Shown here: positions 1-8,136 of the stretch, one piece after another | How the letters are laid out: the number at the start of each line of letters is the position of its first letter | Position numbering within the stretch: the first letter of the stretch is position 1 | Assembly: GCA_011051925.1 (NCBI GenBank) | Contig: DRKE01000468.1 | Coordinates: 1-23,755 of the forward strand | From: Deltaproteobacteria bacterium | Lineage (GTDB): Bacteria > Myxococcota_A > UBA9160 > UBA4427 | DNA length: 23,755 nucleotides | Direction: 5' to 3' | The notes under the pieces: model-generated | Seen by the model: only the letters and a program-made list of their open reading frames with translations | Database searches by the model: none | What the model was told of the DNA's origin: nothing | Translations under genes and position numbers: made by a program

Positions 1-1553
1 CCCGGAGCCCGGCGGACCTTCTTGAGCAGACCGAAGCGGCGTTCGGAGTTGATGAACGTTCCTTCCTTCTCGCCCCAACCCGCGGCGGGCAGGACGAGAT
101 CGGCCATCTGCGCCGTCTCCGTCGTCGTGTACATGTCCTGTACGACGAGGACATCGAGCCTGGCCAGGACCTCGCGGACATCGGTCTGGTCGATCCACGA
201 ATGGGCCCCGTTCGTGGCGATGATCCAGAGAGCGCGAATGCGGCCGGCACGAACCTCTTCGAGGATCTGGTCATAGGCGAGACTGTCCTGATCCGGAATC
301 CGCGCCTCGTCGATTCCGAGGATGCGCGCCACCTCGGATCGATGGGCGGGATTCCCGAAATCGCGCCCCGCCGGCAGGCAGGTCGTATTGCTGAAGAGCC
401 GGGAACCCATCGCGTTGCATTGACCCGTGATCGAGTTCGCACCGGTTCCCGGTCGCCCGATGTTTCCGGTCAAGAGCGCGAGGTTGATCAGGGCCTGGGC
501 CGTCCGGACGGCTTCGTGTCCCTGGTTGACACCCATCGTCCACCAGAACGAGACCCGTTTTCCCTCGAGAATCGAGCGGGCAAGGCGACGGATCGCTTCG
601 GGTGCGATTCCGGTTTCCGCGGAAACCGTTTCCGGGGTGTAGGGTTCGACGAAGCGGCGGAAGGCCTCGAAGCCCTCGGTATGGGCCGCGACGAAGGTGC
701 GATCGACACCCCCCCGACGAATAACCTCGTGGCTGACCGCATAGAAGAAGTGGAGATCGGATTTCGGACGGATCGGATAGTGGGTCGTCGCCGCCATGGC
801 CGTTTCCGTCTTGCGGGGGTCGACGACGATGATCTCGGGAGAGTGGGGATTGCGGAGGATCCGCTCCCAGAGAATCGGGTGGGCGATGCAGAGATTGGAA
901 CCCACGAGCACGATCACGTCGGATTCCGCGAAATCCGCATAGCTGTAGGGCGGTGCGTCGAACCCGAAGGATTCCTTGTAGGCGGTGGCGGCGGTCGCCA
1001 TGCATTGTCGCGTGTTTCCATCGCCATGGATCATGCCCATCCCGAATTTCGCGAGGGCACCGAGGAAGAACATCTCCTCGGTCGGGATCTGCCCCGTACT
1101 CAGGAAGGCCATCGCCTGCGGCCCATGGGATTCGGCGACCCGGCGGAAGCGGTCCACGAATTCCGTCGTGGCGATCTCCCACGAGACCGGTTCGAGGTCG
1201 CCGGCGGCATCGCGCAGCAGGGGCATCGTCGCCCGATCCTCCGCTTCGAGGGCCGCCAGCGCCTCCCAGCCCTTCGGGCAGGCCATCCCGAGATTGACGG
1301 GGTAGTCCCGTGCCGGAGAGAGATTGATCGCCTCGCCCGCCTTGAGATGCGCCGTCAGTCCGCATCCGGTCGAGCAGTAGCCGCAGACGATCCGCGTCGT
1401 CGCATCCGGTGCCAGCCGCTCCGGTACCTGGCCGATCCCGAAGCGACCCGGTGCGCGTACGAGATCGCGCGTGAGCGGCCCCTCGGTTTGTTTCACGATC
1501 TCCCGCGCACTGCGAATCCAGCGATTCGGCGACCCGTCCTGCCGCAGACCCAT
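1..1553 (-). CDS. nasA: NasA-type molybdopterin nitrate reductase (C-terminus off window)
   Basis: Catalytic subunit of a cytoplasmic nitrate reductase of the DMSO reductase superfamily, expected to reduce nitrate to nitrite at a bis-MGD molybdenum centre. Seen: a [4Fe-4S] motif with Cys at about residues 57, 60, 64 and 92 (CGYCSTGCGL then GMACPKG); the likely Mo-ligand Cys at about 184 in NTRQCMATA; and the nitrate-reductase-type segment TGNIGRPGTGANSITGQCNA. The start is ATG 1553 with an AGGAGAGG ribosome site 7 bases upstream, 13 bases after the stop of the preceding gene, so it is in the same operon. There is no twin-arginine signal, which argues against periplasmic NapA. The N-terminus carries about 45 residues before the cluster motif. 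About 517 residues are visible and the reading frame stays open at base 1. Formate dehydrogenase is a weaker alternative; nirB next door supports nitrate. Confidence 0.85.
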   Translation of the reverse strand, partial: MGLRQDGSPNRWIRSAREIVKQTEGPLTRDLVRAPGRFGIGQVPERLAPDATTRIVCGYCSTGCGLTAHLKAGEAINLSPARDYPVNLGMACPKGWEALAALEAEDRATMPLLRDAAGDLEPVSWEIATTEFVDRFRRVAESHGPQAMAFLSTGQIPTEEMFFLGALAKFGMGMIHGDGNTRQCMATAATAYKESFGFDAPPYSYADFAESDVIVLVGSNLCIAHPILWERILRNPHSPEIIVVDPRKTETAMAATTHYPIRPKSDLHFFYAVSHEVIRRGGVDRTFVAAHTEGFEAFRRFVEPYTPETVSAETGIAPEAIRRLARSILEGKRVSFWWTMGVNQGHEAVRTAQALINLALLTGNIGRPGTGANSITGQCNAMGSRLFSNTTCLPAGRDFGNPAHRSEVARILGIDEARIPDQDSLAYDQILEEVRAGRIRALWIIATNGAHSWIDQTDVREVLARLDVLVVQDMYTTTETAQMADLVLPAAGWGEKEGTFINSERRFGLLKKVRRAP

Positions 1554-1566
1554 GATGATTCCTCTC

Positions 1567-3255
1567 CTACTGCCCGGGCATGCCCGGGCCCGCTTCCGAA
1601 GTGAAGTAGAGATGGCGCTCCAGCAATTCACCCGCCAGACAGGCGACGAGACTTCCGAGGGAGAAGAGAAGGAAGACCATGTCCGCTCCCCGGAGAAGAA
1701 GGATGGCGGTGGCGATGGACAGCATCCCCAGACCGACGGCAGTGAGTCCCAGGCGCATCTTCGTCTTCCGCCAGAGCGGCCCCCGAAGCAGCCGGACCGT
1801 TCGCGCCAGGGCGCGATCCCTCGTGTATCCAGCCGTCAGGACGAAGCGCGCCTCGAATGCAGCCTTCGAACCGAGTGCGAGGATCGCCATGCAGGCGAGA
1901 AGGCCGATCGGAACCCGTGACGTCCCAACTGCCCAGCGGGAGGCGATCGCCAGCGCGATCGACTCGGCCAGGGCGCCCAGGCCGATCATCGTTCCGACGA
2001 AAGTCCAGCCCGTGCGGCGAAGCGACCAGGCGGGCCGCTTCGTATCGACGTAGATCATGATCGAGGAAGCGGTTCCGAGAAGCCCGGTCAGGATCGCGGC
2101 CGCTTCCAGGACCGGCAGGAGAGAGGGCACGATCGCGGCAAGGGGGCCGGGAAGCCGGCCCACGGAACCGGCGATGGCCAGCCACCCGCCGAGACAGGCC
2201 GTCGCGAGAACGAGGGGCAGGTAGACCCCGAAAACGAGAATCTCCCGACTCATCCAGGAGGTTCGCCAGCCCAGGATCGCCCGGAAGGCGAAGAGCGGCC
2301 GTCCCAGATGGGCCGTGGCAGCACCCAGTCCGAAGAGCGCGAAGCCCGCCGCGAGCAGCGGTCCGAGCGACCGCATCGCGGCCACACCCCCACCAGCGAA
2401 CGAAACGATCCCGTCGAAGAGCATGGTCCCGACCGAGATCTGGAGCAGGACGAGGCCGATCGCCAGGGGATCATGGGCTTTCGCCGGAGCCAGGCGGGCC
2501 GAATCGGCAGGGCGCATGGCCTCGGAGGAGCGAGTCGAGACATAACGTGTCGTCGGTCGCGTATGGCTCGAATCGGGTATCGCCCCCTCGAGTCCCTCGA
2601 GCAGCTCGACCTTCCCCGCCTCCCCGACCTGATCGACGATCTCGATCGTGATCGCGCCATTCGGGCAACCCTGCACGCAGGCCGGTGCTTCTCCGACCTC
2701 GAGACGCCCCGTGCACATGTCGCATTTCCGGACGATTCCGAGATCGGCATTGTATTTCGGTACGTCGTACTCGCATTTCAACAAGCAGTACTGGCAGCCG
2801 ATGCATTGATCGTCCAGGTGGCGGACGATTCCGGTGACCGGGTCCTTTTCGTAGGCCTGGACCGGACAACCGGCAAGGCAGGCCGGGTCTTCACAATGGT
2901 GACAGGCCGTCGTGACGATCTGTTGGACGGCGCTGCCCGTGCCATCACCGACGAGAAGTCCGATTTCGCGCCATGTCTCGTCCGGCGCGAGGCCATTCAG
3001 GCTATGACAGGCGGTCACGCAGGCCTTGCAACCGGTGCAGGCGTCGAGGTCCACCCGGAATGCCAGCTGCTGGCCGGGCCCGGGCGTGCGACCGAACGGA
3101 ATCCGATCCTCGTAGATCCGATGGTCGGCGCAGACATCCCCGGCTTCCTGTCTCGTCGAAAAGGCATCGACCGCAGACAGGGTCGCCTGCTCCTCGAGGA
3201 GCAATTCGACGAGCCGGGGCATCGCGTCCGGCTCGGAATCGAAGGCAGCGCTCAT
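1567..3255 (-). CDS. Fused DmsB-like ferredoxin and DmsC-like membrane anchor
   Basis: Electron-transfer subunit that probably takes electrons from quinol and passes them to the adjacent nitrate reductase. The N-terminal half (about 60-210) has four [4Fe-4S] motifs of DmsB type: Cys 73/76/79/83, 118/121/126/130, 151/154/157/161 and 178/181/193/197. The C-terminal half (about 264-555) shows eight hydrophobic segments like the DmsC/YnfH anchor family. In classical systems these are two proteins; here one unbroken frame of 562 residues carries both. The ATG at 3255 overlaps the nirB stop as ATGA, so translation is probably coupled; an in-frame ATG at 3270 is possible but would overlap nirB by 19 bases. 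The N-terminal 60 residues have no clear family features. Domain calls come from cysteine pattern and hydrophobicity, not a search. Confidence 0.85.
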   Translation of the reverse strand: MSAAFDSEPDAMPRLVELLLEEQATLSAVDAFSTRQEAGDVCADHRIYEDRIPFGRTPGPGQQLAFRVDLDACTGCKACVTACHSLNGLAPDETWREIGLLVGDGTGSAVQQIVTTACHHCEDPACLAGCPVQAYEKDPVTGIVRHLDDQCIGCQYCLLKCEYDVPKYNADLGIVRKCDMCTGRLEVGEAPACVQGCPNGAITIEIVDQVGEAGKVELLEGLEGAIPDSSHTRPTTRYVSTRSSEAMRPADSARLAPAKAHDPLAIGLVLLQISVGTMLFDGIVSFAGGGVAAMRSLGPLLAAGFALFGLGAATAHLGRPLFAFRAILGWRTSWMSREILVFGVYLPLVLATACLGGWLAIAGSVGRLPGPLAAIVPSLLPVLEAAAILTGLLGTASSIMIYVDTKRPAWSLRRTGWTFVGTMIGLGALAESIALAIASRWAVGTSRVPIGLLACMAILALGSKAAFEARFVLTAGYTRDRALARTVRLLRGPLWRKTKMRLGLTAVGLGMLSIATAILLLRGADMVFLLFSLGSLVACLAGELLERHLYFTSEAGPGMPGQ

Positions 3256-6200
3256 CCGTGCCCCGCGCATCCCGGTTCGACCTGCAGTTCACCGACCGGT
3301 GGCAGCTTGACCCAGACCTCGTCACCCCGGATTTCCACCGGGTAGGCTCGAACCTGATAGTTCGGATCGCTCAGCCCCTTGCCTGAAAGGAGGGAGAAGG
3401 TCTTCTTGTGGAGGGGGCAGGCCACCTTCGGCTCACCCGAATGATCGCCGAGCAGTCCCCTCGCCAGCACGTTGTCCCTCCGATGGGGACACATGGCCTG
3501 GGTCGCGAACCACTCTCCACGCCGTGTGAAGTTGTAGATGGCGATCTGGGTCTTCCCGTAGCGAATGGCCGCCCCTCCGTTCTCGGGAAACTGATCGACG
3601 CGCGCGAGCTTCTGCCAGCTCCAGGTCGCTTCGGCGGCTTCGATCGGCTCGAGCGGTGCGGGTTCCGCGAGATCCCAATCGACGGGCCTTCGTTGATCAC
3701 GCTCGGGAACGAAGCGGATCGCGTCGTCGGCTTCGCGGCTGTCGGCGAAATGCCGGAACCGGTCCCGGAGTCCGGGTGACTCGACGACCGCCTTCCACTC
3801 GCAGCGATAGGTGTCGACCAGGCGCTGCATGTCGGCTTCGAGCTGGTCGCAGATGCCCAGGGAGTCCTCGAGCAGGATCGGCCTGAGGGCGTCGATGCCC
3901 CCGTCGAATTCCTCGAGCCAGCGGGCCGTTCGCTGGAGGGGCTTCGCGGTCTGGATGTAGAACATGAGGAAGCGATCGAGGACCCTGATCACTTCGTCCT
4001 CCGAAAGGTCCGTCGCGAAGAGATCCCCATGGCGGGGATGACTTCCTCCGTTGCCGCCGAGATAGAGGTTCCAGCCGGCCTCGGTCGCGATGATCCCGAA
4101 ATCCTTGTTCTGCGCTTCCGCGCATTCGCGGATGCATCCGGAGACTGCGGACTTCAGCTTGTGTGGCGAGCGGATTCCGCGGTAGCGTTCCTCGATCCGG
4201 ATCGCGAAGGCGGTCGAATCCTGCACGCCGTAGCGACACCAGGTCGAGCCCACACAGCTCTTCACTGTCCGCATCGATTTTCCGTAGGCGTGGCCGCTTT
4301 CGAAACCGGCCGCCACGAGTTCCTCCCAGATGTCGGGAAGCTGGTCGACGCGCGCGCCGAGCAGGTCGACCCGCTGGCCCCCGGTGATCTTGCAATAGAG
4401 ATCGTATTTCTTCGCGACCCGGCCGAGCACGATCAGCTTGTCGGGCGTGATCTCGCCACCGGGAACCCGGGGAACGACCGAGTACGTCCCGCCTCGCTGG
4501 ATGTTCGCCATGAATCGATCGTTCGTGTCCTGGATCGAGGCGTGTTCGAAAACCGGTTCGTTCCAGCTCGATGCGAGAATCGAAGCGACCGCGGGCCGAC
4601 AGACCTCGCATCCGTCGCCGCGACCGTGACTGTCGAGGAGCGCGTCGAAATCCGCGATTCGTCCGAGCTTGATGATCCAGAAGAGTTCCTGGCGCGTGTA
4701 GGGAAGGTGCTCGCAGATGTGCCGAACGACTTCGTGGCCACTGCGGGCGAGTTCCGCTTCGAGAACCTGGACGACCGCCGGCTGACAGCCGCCACAGCCC
4801 GTCGCCGCCCGAGTCGCTGCTTTGAGAGCGTCGAGGGTCGTGATCCCGTCCTCTTCGATCGCACGAACGAGATCGCCCTTGCAGACGTTGTTGCACGAGC
4901 AGATCTGCGCATCGTCGGGGAAGCGACCCGCATCGCTCGAGATACCATCCCCGGCGCTGCCGAAGAGCAGCTCGCGCGGGCGCTCGGGAATCGGCGCACG
5001 GGTCTTCGCGATCGATTGGAGCCGCAGATAGGGCTCGGCATCTCCGACGAGGATTCCGCCGAGCAGTCGTTCGAGGTCCGCGTCGAAGATCAGCTTCTGG
5101 TAGACACCCTCCGCACGGTCCTCGAAGACGAGGCTCCGGGTCTCGTCGGGCCGCTCGAGATCGGCGAAGTAGTCCCCGAAGCTCGCCACGTCCACGCCGA
5201 GGAGCTTCAGCCTCGCCGAGAGTTCCATGCCCTCGAAGCGGGCATCCTGGCCGGCGAAACGTCGTGCGAGAACATCAGCCATCTCGTAGCCCGGTGCGAC
5301 CAGGCCATAGTGGACCCCTTCATGAACGACGCATTCGCCGATACCGAAGATGTCGGGATCACTGGTCGTGAGACCGCCATCGACCAGGATCCCGCCCCGT
5401 TCCGCCAGTTCGAGTCCAGCCGCCCTCGCGAGTTCGTCCCGGGGTCGGATTCCCGCCGAAACGATCACCATGTCGACGGGCAGGTCGGGCTGGTCGCCGA
5501 AGCGGAGCGCGCTCACCGCGTGTTCGCCCACGATCGCCTCGGTCGCCATGCCGAGATGGACCTTCACGCCGAGCGATTCGATGGCCGATCGCAGGAGCGC
5601 CGAACCCGACTCGTCCAGCTGGCGCGGCATGAGGCGATCGGCGAACTCGACGACGTGGGCCTCGAGTCCGAGGTCGAGGGCCGCCTTGGCCGCCTCGAGC
5701 CCGAGCAGTCCACCGCCGATCACGGCAGCGCTTCGCGCCTTCCGCGACCAACCCTTGATGGCCCCGAGATCATCGATCGTGCGATACAGGAAGACGCCCG
5801 CGAGATCGGTTCCACGGATCGGCAGCACGAAGGGCGAAGAACCGCTGGCGAAGACCAGCTTGTCATAGGGAAAGCGTTCGCCGCCCCGGGCGACCACGAA
5901 GTGGTCGTCTCGATCGATCCCGACGATCGGGCGACCGAGATGGAGTTCGAGTCCGTGTTCCCGGTACCAGTCGCGGGAAGTGAGTGCGAGTTCCTCGGCA
6001 CCCCGGCCAGCGAAGAATTCGCTCAGGTGGACACGATCGTAGGCCGCGCGGGATTCCTCTCCGAAGACCGTGACCTCGAAGTCGTCGGTTCCGAGTTCGA
6101 CGAGTCGTTCGCAGAACCGATGGCCGACCATGCCGTTGCCGATCACGACGATGCGCGTTTTCCGGGCGGGGGACGACGAAGGAGCCTGCGAAGGGGACAT
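3252..6200 (-). CDS. nirB: Assimilatory nitrite reductase NirB-NirD fusion
   Basis: NAD(P)H-dependent siroheme nitrite reductase making ammonium from nitrite in the cytoplasm. The 982 residues run: FAD-binding GNGMVG at 21-26; NAD-binding GGGLLG at 162-167; a BFD-type [2Fe-2S] site with Cys 434/436 and 469/472; the second BFD-like segment with Cys 496, 531 and 534; nitrite/sulfite reductase ferredoxin-like domain; siroheme/[4Fe-4S] ligands Cys 649/655 and 689/693 (CVGSTWC, CIREC). From about 858 a NirD-like Rieske domain is fused on, with CPH at 904-906 and CPLH at 928-931. E. coli has NirB of about 847 residues and a separate NirD; here no internal stop or separate start is seen. It is first in an operon with the anchor and nitrate reductase genes. 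The Shine-Dalgarno is weak. Confidence 0.93.
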   Translation of the reverse strand: MSPSQAPSSSPARKTRIVVIGNGMVGHRFCERLVELGTDDFEVTVFGEESRAAYDRVHLSEFFAGRGAEELALTSRDWYREHGLELHLGRPIVGIDRDDHFVVARGGERFPYDKLVFASGSSPFVLPIRGTDLAGVFLYRTIDDLGAIKGWSRKARSAAVIGGGLLGLEAAKAALDLGLEAHVVEFADRLMPRQLDESGSALLRSAIESLGVKVHLGMATEAIVGEHAVSALRFGDQPDLPVDMVIVSAGIRPRDELARAAGLELAERGGILVDGGLTTSDPDIFGIGECVVHEGVHYGLVAPGYEMADVLARRFAGQDARFEGMELSARLKLLGVDVASFGDYFADLERPDETRSLVFEDRAEGVYQKLIFDADLERLLGGILVGDAEPYLRLQSIAKTRAPIPERPRELLFGSAGDGISSDAGRFPDDAQICSCNNVCKGDLVRAIEEDGITTLDALKAATRAATGCGGCQPAVVQVLEAELARSGHEVVRHICEHLPYTRQELFWIIKLGRIADFDALLDSHGRGDGCEVCRPAVASILASSWNEPVFEHASIQDTNDRFMANIQRGGTYSVVPRVPGGEITPDKLIVLGRVAKKYDLYCKITGGQRVDLLGARVDQLPDIWEELVAAGFESGHAYGKSMRTVKSCVGSTWCRYGVQDSTAFAIRIEERYRGIRSPHKLKSAVSGCIRECAEAQNKDFGIIATEAGWNLYLGGNGGSHPRHGDLFATDLSEDEVIRVLDRFLMFYIQTAKPLQRTARWLEEFDGGIDALRPILLEDSLGICDQLEADMQRLVDTYRCEWKAVVESPGLRDRFRHFADSREADDAIRFVPERDQRRPVDWDLAEPAPLEPIEAAEATWSWQKLARVDQFPENGGAAIRYGKTQIAIYNFTRRGEWFATQAMCPHRRDNVLARGLLGDHSGEPKVACPLHKKTFSLLSGKGLSDPNYQVRAYPVEIRGDEVWVKLPPVGELQVEPGCAGHG

Positions 6201-6283
6201 GTCTCGATTCCAGGAGAATCGGCGCCCTTCGAGGAGACACGATCTTCCCGAGGCGCCGTTGGATGGCGATCGAGACCGTTCTT

Positions 6284-6300
6284 TTCAAGAGACGTGCCAG
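6284..6300 (-). promoter_or_regulatory. Sigma-54-like promoter of the nir/nas operon
   Basis: On the minus strand the bases read CTGGCACGTCTCTTGAA. The -24 element (TGGCACG) matches the RpoN consensus, and four bases separate it from TTGAA, the correct spacing for the -12 element. The consensus -12 is TTGCA/T, so the normally conserved C is A here. It would start transcription about 70 bases before the nirB ATG. RpoN/NtrC control fits nitrogen assimilation, but I see no clear NtrC site upstream. Confidence 0.5.
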
Positions 6301-6431
6301 GATTCCGGAGCCCCCTGGACGGCCTGGAGCCGCCTGGCGGGACGAGTGCCCCCTCACCGGGCATCGCCTGCCTGCAGGACTGGCCTTCCCGCGCTCCGCA
6401 GCTGGCCCGCAGGGGGGCCTGAAAACGAGAA

Positions 6432-6459
6432 GGCCCGCCGGATCCGGATCCAGCGGGCC
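6432..6459 (-). terminator. Intrinsic terminator after the histone gene
   Basis: Arms GGCCCGC (6432-6438) and GCGGGCC (6453-6459) pair perfectly, and the inner GGATCC repeats can extend the stem. In the minus direction the stem is followed by a T-rich run (TTCTCGTTTTC). It lies 24 bases after the histone stop codon. Confidence 0.7.
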
Positions 6460-6482
6460 CTCAACCAGACGTCAGGAATGTC

Positions 6483-6701
6483 CTAGAGATCGACAGCCTT
6501 GAGCGTCTTGCGCTTGTTCCCCGTCGCGCGGGCTTCTGCGGCCTTGATCAGATCACGAACGGCAGAGTCGAGGGCGGGATAGAACTCGGCACCCACGTTG
6601 CACTTCTTCACTGCGTTCTTGACCCGGGCCTTCGAGATGATCAGCTCCGCGGGCTTGCTCTTCCGCTTCGCTGCCTTCTTCTTCTTTCTTCTGGCTGCCA
6701 T
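6483..6701 (-). CDS. Bacterial histone-fold protein with basic N-terminal tail
   Basis: Small DNA-binding protein, 72 residues, likely a nucleoid/chromatin component. Residues 2-17 are almost all Lys, Arg and Ala (AARRKKKKAAKRKSK). From about 22 the pattern follows a histone fold: helix 1 (SKARVKNAVKKC), a long helix 2 (about 39-60, EFYPALDSAVRDLIKAAEAR), then the loop KRKTLKAVDL, which aligns by eye with the archaeal histone L2 motif RKTIKAEDI. The protein ends there, so helix 3 is nearly absent, as in the short bacterial histones described from Bdellovibrio (Bd0055). The start has a strong GGGAGGAA site 8 bases upstream. It is monocistronic, with its own promoter and terminator. Family assignment is from motif comparison without a search. 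A generic lysine-rich protein is the alternative, less likely given the L2 match. Confidence 0.75.
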   Translation of the reverse strand: MAARRKKKKAAKRKSKPAELIISKARVKNAVKKCNVGAEFYPALDSAVRDLIKAAEARATGNKRKTLKAVDL

Positions 6702-6780
6702 TCTCGGCTTCCTCCCATTTCGCCAACCGATCCCGATTGCGGCTCACACCGAGCGCACGGGGATTCCCTGTCGGCCCCCC

Positions 6781-6808
6781 AAAAAAAGCATTTCGCAGGA
6801 AACCCTGC
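6781..6808 (-). other. Leader hairpin and T-tract in the histone 5' UTR
   Basis: Just after the predicted transcription start of the histone gene, the arms GCAGG/CCTGC enclose a 4-base loop, and seven T residues (plus-strand A run 6781-6787) follow after 7 bases. The stem is short and too far from the T run for a standard terminator, so a role in attenuation is only possible. Confidence 0.3.
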
Positions 6809-6819
6809 CAAACGGCGCG

Positions 6820-6847
6820 ATCATAAGCGTTTCACACCCCTTGTCAA
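6820..6847 (-). promoter_or_regulatory. Near-consensus sigma-70 promoter of the histone gene
   Basis: On the minus strand TTGACA (6847-6842), a 16-base spacer and TATGAT (6825-6820). The -35 is perfect and the -10 differs from TATAAT at one base. In a GC-rich genome this predicts strong constitutive expression. The leader to the ATG would be about 110 bases. Confidence 0.75.
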
Positions 6848-7201
6848 TCAAAAACGACGCCATGCGGGCTCTCGCGGCCGATTTCGGACGTTTAGATCGG
6901 GAGCACCCGCGTCGCGACGCGGCGATTCCAAGGGCTGGGAGAAGCGCGATCGAGGGACCGAACGACGCGGCCGGTTTCGAAACAGGATTTTGAAGTGCAT
7001 CGACCACGACGCCCGGAAGTCCGGGTCAAGTCTCGGGAATCACGTGCATCCCGTTGGTTCTGCAAGGAAATTCCGTATGCTCCAGAACGCGCGAAGACGT
7101 CGGATCCGGCCTTGTCCGCGCGTGCCGCACGACCCGGAATCCTCTCCGCGCCTCGCACCGATGTTCGTCGTTCATCGCATGAACAGGAATTCCACGCCCC
7201 C
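6848..7201. other. Intergenic region between divergent histone and hydrolase genes
   Basis: About 350 bases between the histone promoter and the hydrolase start. Open frames across it lack a ribosome site and a plausible protein composition. Apart from the weak promoter candidate at 7054-7081, I see no repeat or RNA structure. Confidence 0.5.
7054..7081 (+). promoter_or_regulatory. Possible promoter of the alpha/beta hydrolase gene
   Basis: TTGGTT, a 16-base spacer, then TATGCT. Each hexamer matches consensus at four positions. It lies about 115 bases before the chosen ATG. It is the only reasonable sigma-70 candidate seen in this gap. Confidence 0.3.
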
Positions 7202-8074
7202 ATGTCCTCCGATCCCGACTCCATCCGCTTTCGCTCCGTGGACGGAATCGAGCTGCATGCCCTGCATTGGAAGCCGGATCCGAGCCCACCGAGCAGCACC
7301 CGTGACCGCGACGACGTTCCGGTGATCCTGCTTCATGGCGGGGGCGCGAACGCGCATTGGTGGGATCATCTGGCGCCGCGCATTGCGAACCGGCGGGACG
7401 TCTACGCTCTGGATTTCCGCGGACATGGCGATTCCGACCATCCGACGGAGCGCTTCGTCGGAGCCTTCAACGTCGACCTCGAGTCGTTGCTGGCATGGCT
7501 CGGTCGATCCGACGCGATCCTGGTGGGACACTCGATGGGGGCCGCCGTCGCTCTCGATCATGCCAGCCGGGTGTCCGCGACGCGCGGGATCGGACTCGTG
7601 GATCTGGCGCGGGGCGGCACCAGGGGAGGGGGTCGACGAGCCCGCCTCGCCCTTTCCCTCCGACGGACCTACCGGACCCGCGCGGAAGCGGTCGAGCGAT
7701 TCCGTTTCCTGCCCGAATCGAGCCACGCGACCGAAGAACTCCGCCTCTCGATCGCCGGAAACTCGGTGCGATGCGAGCCCGACGGGCGATACGGATACAA
7801 ATTCGATCCCGGCTGGTTCGGCTTGCCGCCCCGCCCGCGACCGGATCTCCGGGGCGTGGGATGTCCCGTCCTGCTCGTCCGAGGGGGGGAGAGCAATCTG
7901 CTTTCGAGGGAGGCCGCCAGGGCTTTCGTGGCGGAGCTCGTCGATGGGCAGCTGATCGAGATTCCGCATGCCGGTCACCATGTCCTCCTCGATCGACCCG
8001 ACGAGCTGACGGCGGCGTTGGCTGGATTCCTGGATCGCATCGATTCGACCAGGGGGGCTCCGGAAAAGACCTGA
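7202..8074 (+). CDS. Alpha/beta hydrolase
   Basis: Cytoplasmic hydrolase of the alpha/beta fold family, 290 residues, substrate unknown. Seen: oxyanion-hole motif HGGGANAHWW at about 45-54, the strand-turn LDFRGHGDSD at 70-79, nucleophile elbow GHSMG with Ser 111, a probable acid Glu 230 in VRGGES, and the catalytic His 259 in HAGHH. The order and spacing fit an esterase, epoxide-hydrolase-like or lipase-like enzyme. The frame is open upstream to 6995, but those 69 residues are Arg/Pro-rich and look non-coding. The ATG at 7202 begins the recognisable fold and has AGGAA 13 bases before it. It has no signal peptide. Neighbours give no clue to substrate. Confidence 0.85.
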   Translation: MSSDPDSIRFRSVDGIELHALHWKPDPSPPSSTRDRDDVPVILLHGGGANAHWWDHLAPRIANRRDVYALDFRGHGDSDHPTERFVGAFNVDLESLLAWLGRSDAILVGHSMGAAVALDHASRVSATRGIGLVDLARGGTRGGGRRARLALSLRRTYRTRAEAVERFRFLPESSHATEELRLSIAGNSVRCEPDGRYGYKFDPGWFGLPPRPRPDLRGVGCPVLLVRGGESNLLSREAARAFVAELVDGQLIEIPHAGHHVLLDRPDELTAALAGFLDRIDSTRGAPEKT

Positions 8075-8136
8075 TCCACCCGCCGATCGTCTTCCCCATT
8101 CTGCATGACAGACTCAAGACCGCTGCGGATCGGGCG

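Noticed and set aside
1..1553. Periplasmic nitrate reductase NapA
   Set aside because: No twin-arginine signal peptide, and the operon partners are NirB-NirD and a DmsBC-like fusion rather than NapB/C/D.
201..1604. 467-residue plus-strand open frame opposite the nitrate reductase
   Set aside because: The minus strand carries clear molybdopterin oxidoreductase motifs throughout. The plus frame is an antisense artefact of high GC.
4029..6422. 797-residue open frame on the plus strand opposite nirB
   Set aside because: It mirrors the nirB frame with codon bias producing a stop-free antisense frame; no ribosome site, and the residue composition (Asp, Glu, Arg and Val rich, no motifs) is not that of a known protein. 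NirB on the other strand is unambiguous.
6995..7201. Longer start (6995) for the alpha/beta hydrolase
   Set aside because: The extra 69 residues are Arg/Pro/Ser-rich with no family match; the fold begins at ATG 7202.
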